A stretch of DNA of 64,000 nucleotides from an uncultured Paracoccaceae bacterium (GCA_947489325.1 CANLDA010000002.1:1-64000), one strand, 5' to 3'. Positions 9,600 through 18,538 are shown, counted from the stretch's first letter. Translations and numbers: made by a program. Notes: generated by a model from the letters alone, not told the origin.

Positions 9600-10608
9600 A
9601 TCCACCACAGATGTTTTGCAAGGCAACCCAATACCCGTCTTCCAGAACTTCACGCGGGGTGGCTTGAAAAGGGTCTGCTTCGATCAAGGGCAGGGTGGTT
9701 TCGCCAGATATATCCACGGCGTAAGCAAATGGAGAACTGCGCAGTTCGGCCACCTCAAAGGCGGCGATCAGGTCAGTCTCTGGTATTTTGTGAACGGGTT
9801 GGCGCAATAGGTGCTCTGCCCCTACGCGCAATGCATCATCATTGATATTGCCCGTTGTCAGCAATTTGAAACTTGTTGTGATGCCATTATTTTCCAACAC
9901 AATGCGCAGGGGATCGTTTTGAATGGCCCGGGCGGTCTCGGTTACGATGAACCCGGCCACAACATCAGGGTCAATGTGATCTTCGACCAAAGCGCGGTTT
10001 AACAAGATGGTGCCACCGGGCAGGGCAATGGCGCGTTGGGGGCCGTCAGGCACAACCAGAAGCCTTTTCTGTCCTAATCGACGTGCCAGTTTCGCAAGGG
10101 CTATGTCACCATAAGTTTCTGAACAAGGGCGTCCCGTCAAGCGAACAATATGGGGCAATAATTGGTCACCGATCTCGGTACGTTTGACATCAGGTAGGGC
10201 AATGATCGTGTGGTTTAACAATGCCCCGGGCAACCAGAACACGGCCAATGCTGCCACGGATAATGCCGACATACCCACCGTTGCCAGGCGCAGGCGTCCG
10301 GGGCGTGGGCGGCCACGTTCAATCGCATTACGCAGCTTTTCGATAGCCTCGATCATTGCGGTTTCGTCGCCAGCAAATTCCAACGTTTCGCCGGGATCCC
10401 CATCAGGAAAATAGATCGCTGGTCGCACCCCCGGATTGACGCGTTTTACGGCAGGCAGCGACCAATGCGCCAACGGGCGGTCTTGCATGTCGGTAATGGT
10501 TAATGTGGCATCCCCAACAGACACAATCACATCACGACGTTGATCGTCTTGTGATGCACGCCAAAGCGCGCTGGCCTCAAGCCGGTCATATTTTTCAAGC
10601 GCTGTCAT
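9598..10608 (-). CDS. membrane-anchored M48-like protein without the HExxH motif
   Basis: An unassigned 336-residue protein. Residues 1-105 are a soluble, largely beta-rich domain; one transmembrane segment follows at about 108-130 (MSALSVAALAVFWLPGALL). The C-terminal part follows the layout of M48 zinc peptidases: IALPGGTILLNRALVE matches the segment before the active helix, and GFIVTETARAIQNDP stands where GVLAHELGHVVHRDP is usual. Both His ligands are lost, so it should not be a zinc protease; only the central Glu is kept. It converges on the SPOR gene. It could be a scaffold or regulator; a real M48 enzyme is encoded near 30.6 kb. Confidence 0.75.
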   Translation of the reverse strand: MTALEKYDRLEASALWRASQDDQRRDVIVSVGDATLTITDMQDRPLAHWSLPAVKRVNPGVRPAIYFPDGDPGETLEFAGDETAMIEAIEKLRNAIERGRPRPGRLRLATVGMSALSVAALAVFWLPGALLNHTIIALPDVKRTEIGDQLLPHIVRLTGRPCSETYGDIALAKLARRLGQKRLLVVPDGPQRAIALPGGTILLNRALVEDHIDPDVVAGFIVTETARAIQNDPLRIVLENNGITTSFKLLTTGNINDDALRVGAEHLLRQPVHKIPETDLIAAFEVAELRSSPFAYAVDISGETTLPLIEADPFQATPREVLEDGYWVALQNICGG

Positions 10609-10761
10609 GGGGTGCGTCTGCTCTGCCTTGTTATGTGCGACAGATTAGCACGAGGAAAACCTAGGCGGCAATGTGCTTTACCAGAAATTGGTGGGGTTGC
10701 TATGCCACGCAATTGTGGTGCCAAGGTGTGATCCTGAAGCGCGTATTTAAGAGAAATGATA

Positions 10762-10788
10762 CGCCCGCCGGATGAGACCCTGCGGGCG
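10762..10788 (-). terminator. stem-loop after the acyl-CoA ligase gene
   Basis: CGCCCGC pairs with GCGGGCG around a 13-nt loop, 15 bases beyond the stop of the ligase gene. The following bases on the minus strand (TATCATTTCT) are only moderately T-rich, so termination may be partial or rho-assisted. Confidence 0.5.
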
Positions 10789-10802
10789 ATAAGATGTTTT
10801 GC

Positions 10803-12431
10803 TTATAGAGCAGCGGCCAGTTTGCGCAGCTCGAACTTTTGAATTTTCCCGGTCGAGGTTTTTGGAAGTTCCTGAAAGATCACTTTCTTTGGGGCCTTAA
10901 AGCCAGCAAGCGTTTCGCGAGAAAAGGCGATGATGCTTGCCTCATCTGCCGAGGTGCCGGGTTTTAGTTCCACAAATGCGCAAGGTACTTCGCCCCATTT
11001 GTCATCCGGCTTGGCGACCACTGCGGCCAGCAGTACATCGGGGTGCCCCATCAGAACGCCCTCAACTTCGACTGAACTGATGTTTTCCCCACCTGAAATG
11101 ATGATGTCCTTGGCGCGGTCCGCGATCTGGATATAGGTGTCCGGGTGCTGCACCGCGAGATCGCCAGAATTGAAATAGCCACCTTTAAACGCTTCAGCCG
11201 TGGCATCTGGATTCTTGAGATACCCTTTCATCACGCAATTGCCACGCAAGGCGATTTCGCCTTGGGTCTGGGCATCCATTGGCAAGACATTGTGGTCACT
11301 GTCGCGTACCACCGTAGGCTCCATCATGGGCATGGACACGCCTTGGCGGGATTTTTGCTTGGCGATACCGGCGTCATCCAGCCCGTCCCATTCAGCAGCT
11401 TTCCAGTAACATTCAGTGACGTGCCCATAGGTTTCTGTCAGGCCATAAACATGTGTCACATTAAAGCCCAACGCCTCGATCTTGGACAGGGTGGCGGGAG
11501 CTGGCGGCGCGCCTGCCGTGAAAACCTCGACCGTGTGGCTAAAATCGCGACGATCTTCATCTGTTGCATTCACCAGCATGTTCAAAACAATTGGGGCACC
11601 GCCAAAGTGGCTGACCTTTTCATCGGCAATGGCGTTATATATGTTCTGCGCACTGATGTCGCGACAACAGACCAACGTGCCACCCACCAACGGCATCAAC
11701 CATGTGTGGTTCCAGCCATTGCAGTGAAACAGCGGCACAATCGTCAGGTACACAGGGTGCAGCACCATGCGCCAACTGATCACAGTGCCCATCGTCATAA
11801 GATACGCGCCACGGTGATGATAAACCACGCCCTTGGGGCGACCTGTGGTGCCAGAGGTATAGTTCAGCGCAAGGCTTTCCCATTCATCCTGTGGCAATAT
11901 CCACTCAAAATCCACATCTCCGCTCTTCAGCAATGCATCATAGGTCATGTGGTTGCCGGACGCAGTCCAGCCTGCTTGGTCATCGGCGACCTCAATCAGA
12001 ATGGGGGCAGGGCCTTCCATCGCCGCAATGGCGGCTTCGACCAATTCGCGAAACTGGGGATCAACCAGAACGGCCTTGGCCTCACCGTGATCAAAGATAT
12101 AGCTGACAGTGCCAACATCCAGTCGGGTGTTGATGGTATTCAGCACCGCGCCACAAGCGGGCACGCCAAAATGGGCTTCTGCCTGTGCAGGTACATTGGG
12201 CAGAAGCGTGGCGACCACATCGCCTGACGCAATGCCAAGTTTGGCAAGACCCGAGGCCAATCGCGTGCAACGTTCATAATATTGCGCATAGGTTGCGCGA
12301 TGCGCGCCATAGGACACAGCCAGATGATCGGGGAACACTTGAACGGCCCGTTGCAGATGTGAAAGCGGTGTCAGCGGTACAAAATTCGCAGGGTTTTTAT
12401 CCAACCCTGTTTCGTCTTTCATCCAGCCCAT
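10803..12431 (-). CDS. AMP-forming acyl-CoA synthetase
   Basis: ATP-dependent activation of a carboxylic acid to its CoA thioester, cytosolic. ANL-superfamily motifs: P-loop YTSGTTGRPKGVVYHHR near residue 190, adenine-binding HVYGLTETYG near 320, GYFNSGDLAV near 415, DRAKDIIISGGENIS near 435, and the C-terminal catalytic Lys in PKTSTGKIQK near 530. The 542-residue length and N-terminus fit the medium/long-chain or methylmercaptopropionate-type ligases common in roseobacters; substrate cannot be read from sequence. AGGGAGA lies 5 nt before the start. Monocistronic between divergent and convergent neighbours. Confidence 0.9.
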   Translation of the reverse strand: MGWMKDETGLDKNPANFVPLTPLSHLQRAVQVFPDHLAVSYGAHRATYAQYYERCTRLASGLAKLGIASGDVVATLLPNVPAQAEAHFGVPACGAVLNTINTRLDVGTVSYIFDHGEAKAVLVDPQFRELVEAAIAAMEGPAPILIEVADDQAGWTASGNHMTYDALLKSGDVDFEWILPQDEWESLALNYTSGTTGRPKGVVYHHRGAYLMTMGTVISWRMVLHPVYLTIVPLFHCNGWNHTWLMPLVGGTLVCCRDISAQNIYNAIADEKVSHFGGAPIVLNMLVNATDEDRRDFSHTVEVFTAGAPPAPATLSKIEALGFNVTHVYGLTETYGHVTECYWKAAEWDGLDDAGIAKQKSRQGVSMPMMEPTVVRDSDHNVLPMDAQTQGEIALRGNCVMKGYLKNPDATAEAFKGGYFNSGDLAVQHPDTYIQIADRAKDIIISGGENISSVEVEGVLMGHPDVLLAAVVAKPDDKWGEVPCAFVELKPGTSADEASIIAFSRETLAGFKAPKKVIFQELPKTSTGKIQKFELRKLAAAL

Positions 12432-12558
12432 TGCGGTCTCCCTAAAATTCTAATGTGTCAGGTCGGTTTTAGAACAGATTTAGCTCTCATCGTAAGTCAC
12501 TGCATAACAAACCCGAATTTCTACGTATTTTTAAATGTCTGACAATTAAAGGGGTCAC

Positions 12559-13509
12559 ATGTCAAGACGCGACATTAATCGTCCAATGGCGGCAGCACTT
12601 ACGATGATGGCAGCAATGTTTGTTGTTGGTTTTATTGACAACTATATTTCACGCATCGCGCAATCCCTTGGGGTTTGGCAGTTCCAGATGATGCGTGCGT
12701 GTCTTGCTCTGCCCTTGGTATTTTGTTTGTCATTACTAGGGTTTGGGACATTTTGGCCCAAACGCTGGCCCACGATCATGGCACGTAGCATGTGCATAGC
12801 GATTGCAATATCATTTTACTTTGCCTCCCTCAGTTTCATGCCTATTGCGCAGGCTGTCGCTGGGTTTTTCACCTCGCCGCTTTTTGTGCTGCTGATCAAT
12901 GTCTTCGTGATGCGCCAACGAGTTGGCGTGTGGCGTGTTGGGGCGGTGCTGATTGGATTTGTGGGAATCATCTTGGTTCTGCAACCCGGCGGCGGTCAGT
13001 TTGATCTTTTGTTGCTGATGCCTGTCGCGGGCGGATTATTTAATGCGATTGGCATGGTGGCCACCCGAAGCTGGTGCGAAGATGAAAGTGCGGTGTCTCT
13101 GCTGGCGGGCTTTTTGCTGATGCAGGGGATTATGGGAGGGGTTGCCCTTGCAGTGCTGTCCTATGTTGCACCTGATGTGCCCGCTGGGGTCGATGGGTAT
13201 CTGTTGCGGGGCTGGGTTTGGGATGTCATGCCCGTGATTTTGCCTGTGCTTTTGCAAGTTGTCGGCGTTGTTGTCGGGGTTGGCCTGGTGTTTCGGGCTT
13301 ATCAGATGGAAGAGCCCAGTTTTGTGGCTGTGTTTGAATATTCCATCATGGTATTTGCGCCTTTCTTTGCCTGGGTGTTGTTTGGTCAGGGGCTTGGAAT
13401 TGGGCAGGCCTTGGGCATTGCGATGATCATCGGGGCGGGTGTGATCATTGCGTTGCGGTCTGAACCCTCTGACGCCGCTAGCCAAGAACATGATGCTCCG
13501 GTAATCTGA
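12559..13509 (+). CDS. DMT-superfamily (EamA) transporter
   Basis: Inner-membrane metabolite transporter with about ten predicted helices in two EamA halves. The first half begins at MAAALTMMAAMFVVGFIDN; the inner repeat shows the usual IAQAVAGFFTSPLFVLL motif after helix 3. The second half starts near residue 150 and ends in GQALGIAMIIGAGVIIAL. At 316 residues it has normal length. AAAGGGG lies 6 nt before the ATG. The next gene follows after 4 bp, so they are co-transcribed. Substrate unknown; family members export amino acids, sugars or other small solutes. Confidence 0.88.
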   Translation: MSRRDINRPMAAALTMMAAMFVVGFIDNYISRIAQSLGVWQFQMMRACLALPLVFCLSLLGFGTFWPKRWPTIMARSMCIAIAISFYFASLSFMPIAQAVAGFFTSPLFVLLINVFVMRQRVGVWRVGAVLIGFVGIILVLQPGGGQFDLLLLMPVAGGLFNAIGMVATRSWCEDESAVSLLAGFLLMQGIMGGVALAVLSYVAPDVPAGVDGYLLRGWVWDVMPVILPVLLQVVGVVVGVGLVFRAYQMEEPSFVAVFEYSIMVFAPFFAWVLFGQGLGIGQALGIAMIIGAGVIIALRSEPSDAASQEHDAPVI

Positions 13510-13513
13510 TCGC

Positions 13514-14161
13514 ATGATCATTTCGCACGGGCGACGGTATATATTTGTGCATATTCCCAAGACGGGAGGAACGTCGCTTGCGTTGGCGTTAGAGGCGCGC
13601 GCGATGAAGGATGACATCATGTTGGGTGACACGCCAAAGGCGGTGAAACGCCGACGCCGTTTGCGCGATGTTCAAACCGCAGGGCGGTTGTGGAAACATT
13701 CTACTCTTACCGATATTGATGGATTGATTGAGACACAGGATTTCTCGGATTTCTTTTGCTTTACCCTTGTTAGAAACCCTTGGGATCGCATGGTCAGCTA
13801 TTATCATTGGCTACAAGAGCAGAGCTTTGACCACCCGGCCGTGGGGCTTGCCAAAGATTTGGATTTTTCAAGTTTCCTGCATCACGCCCAAACCCGCGCC
13901 AGCCTGCAATCAAATCCAAGTGCGTCTTATATGACAGCGGCGGATGGGGGCGAATATTGCAACTCTTTCATACGCATAGAGTGCTTTGAAGAGGACGCAG
14001 ACCCGTTATTTCAGCATCTGGGGTTTCGGTTTGATCTGCCTCACAGTAACCGATCGAACCGGCAAAAAGACTTTCGAGAATATTACAGCACACAGGATGT
14101 CGATATGCTGTCGAAACTCTGTGCCTCTGACATAGATCGCTTTGGGTATGGCTTTGAATAA
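13514..14161 (+). CDS. sulfotransferase family protein
   Basis: Probable transfer of sulfate from PAPS to an acceptor such as a glycan or small molecule. The N-terminal IFVHIPKTGGTS (residues 9-20) is the 5'-phosphosulfate loop of the Sulfotransfer_2 family, and LVRNPWDRMVSYYHW near residue 87 is the 3'-phosphate region. The 215-residue length fits the compact bacterial form. No strong Shine-Dalgarno precedes the ATG, which lies 4 bp after the transporter stop, suggesting coupled translation. Substrate unknown. Patchy in bacteria, so possibly acquired. Confidence 0.85.
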   Translation: MIISHGRRYIFVHIPKTGGTSLALALEARAMKDDIMLGDTPKAVKRRRRLRDVQTAGRLWKHSTLTDIDGLIETQDFSDFFCFTLVRNPWDRMVSYYHWLQEQSFDHPAVGLAKDLDFSSFLHHAQTRASLQSNPSASYMTAADGGEYCNSFIRIECFEEDADPLFQHLGFRFDLPHSNRSNRQKDFREYYSTQDVDMLSKLCASDIDRFGYGFE

Positions 14162-14315
14162 CGTTGATTGTATTTAAATTTGAATTAATTGGATGCATGA
14201 ATATCGCTTGTCTCCGTGACGTGAACAATGCCGTAAAAGTTTCACATTCCCGACCCAGCATTTCCAAACTTATTGCCTCATCTGGAGAGGCTGCAACTTA
14301 GACGCGTACAGCGGA

Positions 14316-14990
14316 ATGGGGATTTCGATGCTGGACAAAATTGGACAAGATCAACACATCATATCGGATCATACCGATCATACGATGCATTCTGTCACCA
14401 TGGGGCTGGGCTTTGGTCTGGTCGAAGGAACACATATTGCCACAGGCGAAGGATGGACCGCGGTAGAGGATTTGCAGGTCGGCCAGCAGGCCCTGACCTT
14501 TGATGCGGGAATGCAAGAGATTACAGCGATTGTGCATGATGAGCTGTGGTCAGATGTCAGTGATTGTCCACCAGAATTGTACCCATTGTTCGTGCCTGCA
14601 AGTTTGATTGGCAACCGCGAGGACATGCTGGTTTTGCCCAATCAAGGTGTGATCATTGAAACCGATGTTGCGATGGACAAATGGGGGGATCCCTTTGCCG
14701 TTGTGCCAGGTGCCGCGCTGTTGGCAATGCCTGGGGTCCAACAGCAAGCCCCCTATGGGTCAGTTGAAGTGGTTAAACCTGTCTTTGCCGAGGATCAGGT
14801 GGTGTTTGCCGATCACGGCGCATTGGCCTTTTGCGAGGCGTTTTGGGGCGTATCCGCAGGCATTCTGCCGCGCAATGGTCTGGCCAGCAATTACAACATG
14901 CTGCCTTTGGATATTGCGCGCAGGTTAATCGAAATTGCAGTGTTGCAAGCCCACAAAACGCAAACTGAAATTCGCTTTGCTGCGGCGTGA
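14316..14990 (+). CDS. Hint (hedgehog/intein)-fold protein lacking the catalytic Cys
   Basis: Hint-domain proteins of this type are frequent in roseobacters and are often attached to secreted proteins. The core is GLVEGTHIATGEGWTAVEDL (residues 34-53) with VGQQALTFD after it. Where the splicing/autocleavage Cys normally precedes the xxGT turn there is Leu-Val-Glu, so self-processing is unlikely. The rest (VPASLIGNREDMLVLPNQGVI) matches the later Hint strands. There is no signal peptide. The start may be the Met at 14328, which has GGGG better spaced. The genetic neighbours give no clear functional clue. Confidence 0.75.
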   Translation: MGISMLDKIGQDQHIISDHTDHTMHSVTMGLGFGLVEGTHIATGEGWTAVEDLQVGQQALTFDAGMQEITAIVHDELWSDVSDCPPELYPLFVPASLIGNREDMLVLPNQGVIIETDVAMDKWGDPFAVVPGAALLAMPGVQQQAPYGSVEVVKPVFAEDQVVFADHGALAFCEAFWGVSAGILPRNGLASNYNMLPLDIARRLIEIAVLQAHKTQTEIRFAAA

Positions 14991-15051
14991 ACCTTAGGGA
15001 CTGGTGGCTTTTGCCAAAGTTGCAAAGAGGGTGGCCGTTTCGCGCCTCACT

Positions 15052-15696
15052 CTACAGCTCTACGCCGGTGCCCTGCAAAACCCCGTGTTCCAGCGCATAA
15101 CGGGTAAGGCCGGCGGTGGAACTGATGCCCAGTTTGCGTTTGATATTCTTACGGTGGGTTTCCACGGTCCGGACAGAAATATCAAGGTGACGCGCGACCT
15201 CTTTGTTGGATTTGCCCTGCGCCAGTTGCAACAGGATTGTTTGCTCGCGGCTGGTCAGTTGCTCGCGTGTTTCCCCATCCACTGGTTCAAGCGATCCCTT
15301 TGCGCCAGTACACAGATACCGTTCCCCCTGCATAACTGTATCAATCGCAGTTTTGATTTCATCCGTTGGAACGTCTTTTAGAATATATCCCCGTGCGCCA
15401 TGGCTGAGCGCGGTCGAGATATATTCAGGGCTGTCATGCATCGACAGGATCAGGATGCGTAGATCAGGGGTGTCTTCCAGCAGGATTTCGGTGGCCGTCA
15501 GCCCACCGATGTCTGGCATGTTCAGGTCCATCAACACGACATCAGGGGCCAGCCCGCCGATTTTCTCAATTGCCTCGCGCCCATTGCACAGGGTCGCCAA
15601 CACGGTGATGTCATCATAGCTTTCAAGGATTGCCTGAATACCTTCGGCGACCATCGGGTGGTCATCGACAATAACGACGCGAATGGGATCGCTCAT
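15052..15696 (-). CDS. NarL/LuxR-type response regulator
   Basis: DNA-binding partner of the adjacent histidine kinase. Receiver domain at residues 1-120: acidic pair IVDDHP, phospho-acceptor Asp in VVLMDLNMP (near 55), Thr/Ser switch in LILSMHD and Lys in YILKDVP. C-terminal LuxR helix-turn-helix at about 145-210: LTSREQTILLQLAQGKSN, VRTVETHRKNIKRKLG. At 214 residues it has standard size. Its start overlaps the kinase stop as ATGA. Likely target: the divergent TRAP operon and its own promoter in the 17.1-17.36 kb spacer, where a repeated TACGCAG element lies. Confidence 0.92.
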   Translation of the reverse strand: MSDPIRVVIVDDHPMVAEGIQAILESYDDITVLATLCNGREAIEKIGGLAPDVVLMDLNMPDIGGLTATEILLEDTPDLRILILSMHDSPEYISTALSHGARGYILKDVPTDEIKTAIDTVMQGERYLCTGAKGSLEPVDGETREQLTSREQTILLQLAQGKSNKEVARHLDISVRTVETHRKNIKRKLGISSTAGLTRYALEHGVLQGTGVEL

Positions 15697-17108
15697 GTTA
15701 GGGCCTTTCTGTCAGGAGAGGTGGTTTCGGGGGGCAGCATGTGGCTGAGTGGGATTTCTACAACAATGAGCGTGCCGGATTTGTCAGAAGACAGATGCAA
15801 CGCCCCATCCAGTTGATCCACGCGTTCTTGCATATTGCGTAAGCCAAGCCCCCCTTGGAGAGAATTGGACTGAGGCAAGCCTTTGCCGTTGTCATGAATA
15901 CGCAAGGTCGCCCCCTTTTTGTGGCCACGTATATCGATGGATACCTGTGTGGCTCCTGAATGGCGTTCAATATTGGTCATGGCCTCTTGGGCGATACGAT
16001 AAAGCGCGATCTTTGCTTCTTGATCAAGGCGATTGCGAAACACCACCGTGTTGAAATCGGTTTGAATGCCGGTGCGGGTGGCAAAATCATCTGCCAAGGC
16101 CTTTAATGCGGGACCAAGGCCCAGATCGTCCAACACGCCGGGGCGCAAGTCACGGCTGATCCGGCGCACTTCTTGAATGGCGCCTGACAAGTGCTCCACA
16201 CCTTTATCAAGGGTGTCCTGCGCGCGGGCGTCTCCTGCTTTAAGACGGCGACGCGCGCTATCCAATGCATACCGAACCCCAACCAATAACTGGCTGATTC
16301 CGTCGTGCAACTCGCGGGCCACGCGACCGCGCTCTTCCTCTTGGGCGTCAAACACGCGTTGCGTTAGCGCCTTAAGCTTGGCATCGGCCAAGCGACGTTC
16401 GCGGATGTTGATGAATAGGCCTGACAGAAAGACCAGCAACAACGCACCAAAGGTAATGGCCCCGATGTAAAGGAATGTACGTTGAACGCGAGCCTCGACC
16501 TCGGCACGGGCAGCGGCGACCGATGCCAGCACATCGTCAATAAAGACCCCTGTGCCCACAACCCATTTCCAATCTTGAAGCCCAATCACATAGGTGACCA
16601 TACGCGCAGTTTCGCCAGTGCTGGGTTTGATCCAGTCGTAACTGTGATACCCGCCACCGGATCGCGCGATGCGCACCAGCTCGTCTGTGATAAGTATGTT
16701 ATTCCGATCCATCAGCCCCATCCAGTTGCGATTGATCAGGTCGGTCTGACGTGGGCTGACCAGATTGGTGCCATCGTAATCAAACACAAAATAATACCCA
16801 TCCTGCCCATACAGCATGGACGACAGGACCTGCGTCACCTCCAGCTTGGCGGCCTCATCATCGGGTGCCGCACGGCCATAGATGTTGATAAAGGCTGTGC
16901 GGGCAATCGACAGATAATTCTTAAGCTCAGCGCGCTTGGCCTCGATCAATTGAATTTCAAGTTGTCGGATTTCTCGGTCTGCCAATTGTCGGGATTGATT
17001 GGCCACAAGAACAGAAATCGCTGCCACCGCCAGAATAAGGGGCAGGGTGGCCAGCAGGAAAAGCTTTTGTCCATAGGACAGGCGAAGATGCGAAAACAGA
17101 TGGCGCAT
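15693..17108 (-). CDS. Cache-domain sensor histidine kinase (HisKA_3)
   Basis: Inner-membrane sensor. TM1 at about residues 15-35; periplasmic single Cache domain at 40-205 (GYYFVFDYDGTNLVSP, NWMGLMDRNN, WKWVVGTGVFIDD); TM2 at about 215-235. The cytoplasmic part has the NarX-type dimerisation box with phospho-His in RELHDGISQLL and an ATPase domain (YRIAQEAMTNIERHS, DNGKGL, GGLGLRNM). Single Cache domains of this kind typically bind small carboxylates. The gene overlaps the regulator gene and is divergent from dctP, so it probably senses the TRAP substrate. It has 471 residues. No clear Shine-Dalgarno is seen before its ATG. Confidence 0.92.
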   Translation of the reverse strand: MRHLFSHLRLSYGQKLFLLATLPLILAVAAISVLVANQSRQLADREIRQLEIQLIEAKRAELKNYLSIARTAFINIYGRAAPDDEAAKLEVTQVLSSMLYGQDGYYFVFDYDGTNLVSPRQTDLINRNWMGLMDRNNILITDELVRIARSGGGYHSYDWIKPSTGETARMVTYVIGLQDWKWVVGTGVFIDDVLASVAAARAEVEARVQRTFLYIGAITFGALLLVFLSGLFINIRERRLADAKLKALTQRVFDAQEEERGRVARELHDGISQLLVGVRYALDSARRRLKAGDARAQDTLDKGVEHLSGAIQEVRRISRDLRPGVLDDLGLGPALKALADDFATRTGIQTDFNTVVFRNRLDQEAKIALYRIAQEAMTNIERHSGATQVSIDIRGHKKGATLRIHDNGKGLPQSNSLQGGLGLRNMQERVDQLDGALHLSSDKSGTLIVVEIPLSHMLPPETTSPDRKALT

Positions 17109-17358
17109 GTTTGATTCGAATACGGCGGATTAAGAGCGATTCATAGAGCAGAGTCTGAAATTTCCGGTAAGTTACGAATGCTATACGCAGTAATACGGAG
17201 GAGATTTCGTATGTTTATACCCTGCGTTATCCCGATCTACGCAGAACTAGGTATTCCCTCACGGCGATGTGAAAGCTAGGGTTCAAGCATCTGAAACGAT
17301 CCGCCCACCTGCCAAAAATTGCAGGAAGGGCTGAATAATTTCTGGGAGGAAACCTTTT
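17109..17358. promoter_or_regulatory. divergent control region between the two-component genes and dctPQM
   Basis: About 250 bp without a gene. It contains a directly repeated TACGCAG element at 17184-17190 and 17238-17244, 54 bp apart (about five helical turns). The first copy continues as TACGCAGTAATAC, the second as TACGCAGAACTAG. These are candidate sites for the adjacent NarL-type regulator. A small hairpin (CCTGC/GCAGG) lies nearer dctP, followed by TGGGAGG, its ribosome site, about 10 nt before the ATG. Confidence 0.45.
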
Positions 17359-18441
17359 ATGGATCGTCGTTCTTTTCTAAAAACATCTGCGCTGGGCGGG
17401 ACTGCTGCTGCGGCAACGACTCTGGCAGCACCTGCTTATGCACAAGGCAAACGCACGCTGACTATGGTCACATCTTGGGGCCGTGGTCTTGCAGGCGTGT
17501 TTGATGCCGCACAAAAATGTGCCGACAATATCACGCAAATGACCGATGGTAATTTGACCATTGAAGTCAAGGCCGCAGGCGAGCTTGTGGGCGCGTTTGA
17601 AGTGTTCGATGCTGTGACCGCGGGTCAGGCTGATATGTATCACGCGGCGGATTACTATTTTACTGGCCAGCACCCGGGCTATCAGTTCTTTACGGCGGCA
17701 CCTTTTGGCGCGACTGCACAGGAATTTGTGAACTGGTATTACCATGGCGGCGGTCTGGGCTTTCATGACGAGCTGGGACAGATCTTTGGTCTGAAATCCT
17801 TTGTTGCTGGTAACACCGGCGCGCAAGCGGGCGGTTGGTTCCGCAAGGAAATCAACGGTCCTGAAGATTTCAACGGTTTGAAATTCCGCATGCCCGGCAT
17901 GGGTGGTCAGGCGCTGGGCAAACTGGGCGCATCTATTCAGAACCTTCCGGGGGCAGAGGTGTATCAGGCGCTGGCATCTGGCGCGCTGGACGGCACCGAA
18001 TGGATCGGCCCTTGGGCAGATGAAAAGGCTGGTTTCCAGGAAATCACCAAATACTACTATACTGCGGGCTTCCACGAGCCATGCGCAGGCTTGTCGCTGG
18101 CCACCAACCGCGATGTGTTTGACAGCCTGACACCCGGTCAGCAGAAAAGCATCGAGCTGGCTGCGGCGGAAGCGCACCAATGGAACCTTGCACAGTTCTT
18201 TAACAACAACGGTGCGGCGCTTCAGCGGTTGCAGGCCGGTGGTGTGAAGGTTCTGGAATTCCCAGACAGCGTTTGGGATGCCTTTGGTAAGGCGGCGCAG
18301 GAAACGCTGGACGAATACATGGATGACGAGTTGTTCGCGCGTATCCGCACCAGCCTTGCTGAAAGCACCAAAGCCTCTTCTGGTTGGTTGACACGCAGCG
18401 AAGGCGCTTATCGTGCGCAACGCGACCGCGTTCTGGGCTAA
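17359..18441 (+). CDS. dctP: TRAP transporter solute-binding protein (TakP-like DctP)
   Basis: Periplasmic receptor for a carboxylate, delivering it to the DctQM permease. The N-terminus MDRRSFLKTSALGG is a twin-arginine type signal, with cleavage after AYAQ near residue 29. GNTGAQAGGWFRKEING (near residues 150-167) has the conserved Arg that salt-bridges the carboxylate, and TEWIGPWADEK (near 213) has the Trp/Glu-rich ligand and cation region seen in alpha-keto-acid binding TakP. At 360 residues it has the usual length. The substrate is probably a keto or hydroxy carboxylate, by similarity recalled rather than tested. First gene of the TRAP operon. Confidence 0.92.
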   Translation: MDRRSFLKTSALGGTAAAATTLAAPAYAQGKRTLTMVTSWGRGLAGVFDAAQKCADNITQMTDGNLTIEVKAAGELVGAFEVFDAVTAGQADMYHAADYYFTGQHPGYQFFTAAPFGATAQEFVNWYYHGGGLGFHDELGQIFGLKSFVAGNTGAQAGGWFRKEINGPEDFNGLKFRMPGMGGQALGKLGASIQNLPGAEVYQALASGALDGTEWIGPWADEKAGFQEITKYYYTAGFHEPCAGLSLATNRDVFDSLTPGQQKSIELAAAEAHQWNLAQFFNNNGAALQRLQAGGVKVLEFPDSVWDAFGKAAQETLDEYMDDELFARIRTSLAESTKASSGWLTRSEGAYRAQRDRVLG

Positions 18442-18460
18442 GGCTAAATGATACTGCCGG

Positions 18461-18480
18461 GTCCTCTGATTTCAGAGGGC
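18461..18480 (+). other. intercistronic stem-loop between dctP and dctQ
   Basis: CCTCTGA-TT-TCAGAGG forms a 7-bp stem with extension to 9 bp, without a T-run. Placed after a binding-protein gene, it probably protects the 3' end of dctP mRNA and lowers expression of the permease genes, as known for other binding-protein operons. Confidence 0.6.
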
Positions 18481-18538
18481 TCGTGCATTTCATCCGACAT
18501 TGGCGGGAACCGACCAATAAAGAAAGGATGTGGGGGCA

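Noticed and set aside
11145-12227. 360-codon open frame opposite the acyl-CoA ligase
   Set aside because: The ligase motifs on the other strand are clear; this reading is His/Gln-rich and without ribosome site.
10803-12431. Assignment as DmdB (methylmercaptopropionyl-CoA ligase)
   Set aside because: Size and fold fit, but substrate cannot be told from motifs, and the rest of the dmd pathway is not nearby.
17377-18420. 347-codon frame opposite dctP
   Set aside because: DctP has a full signal peptide and binding motifs; the antisense peptide is Cys/Arg-rich with no family.
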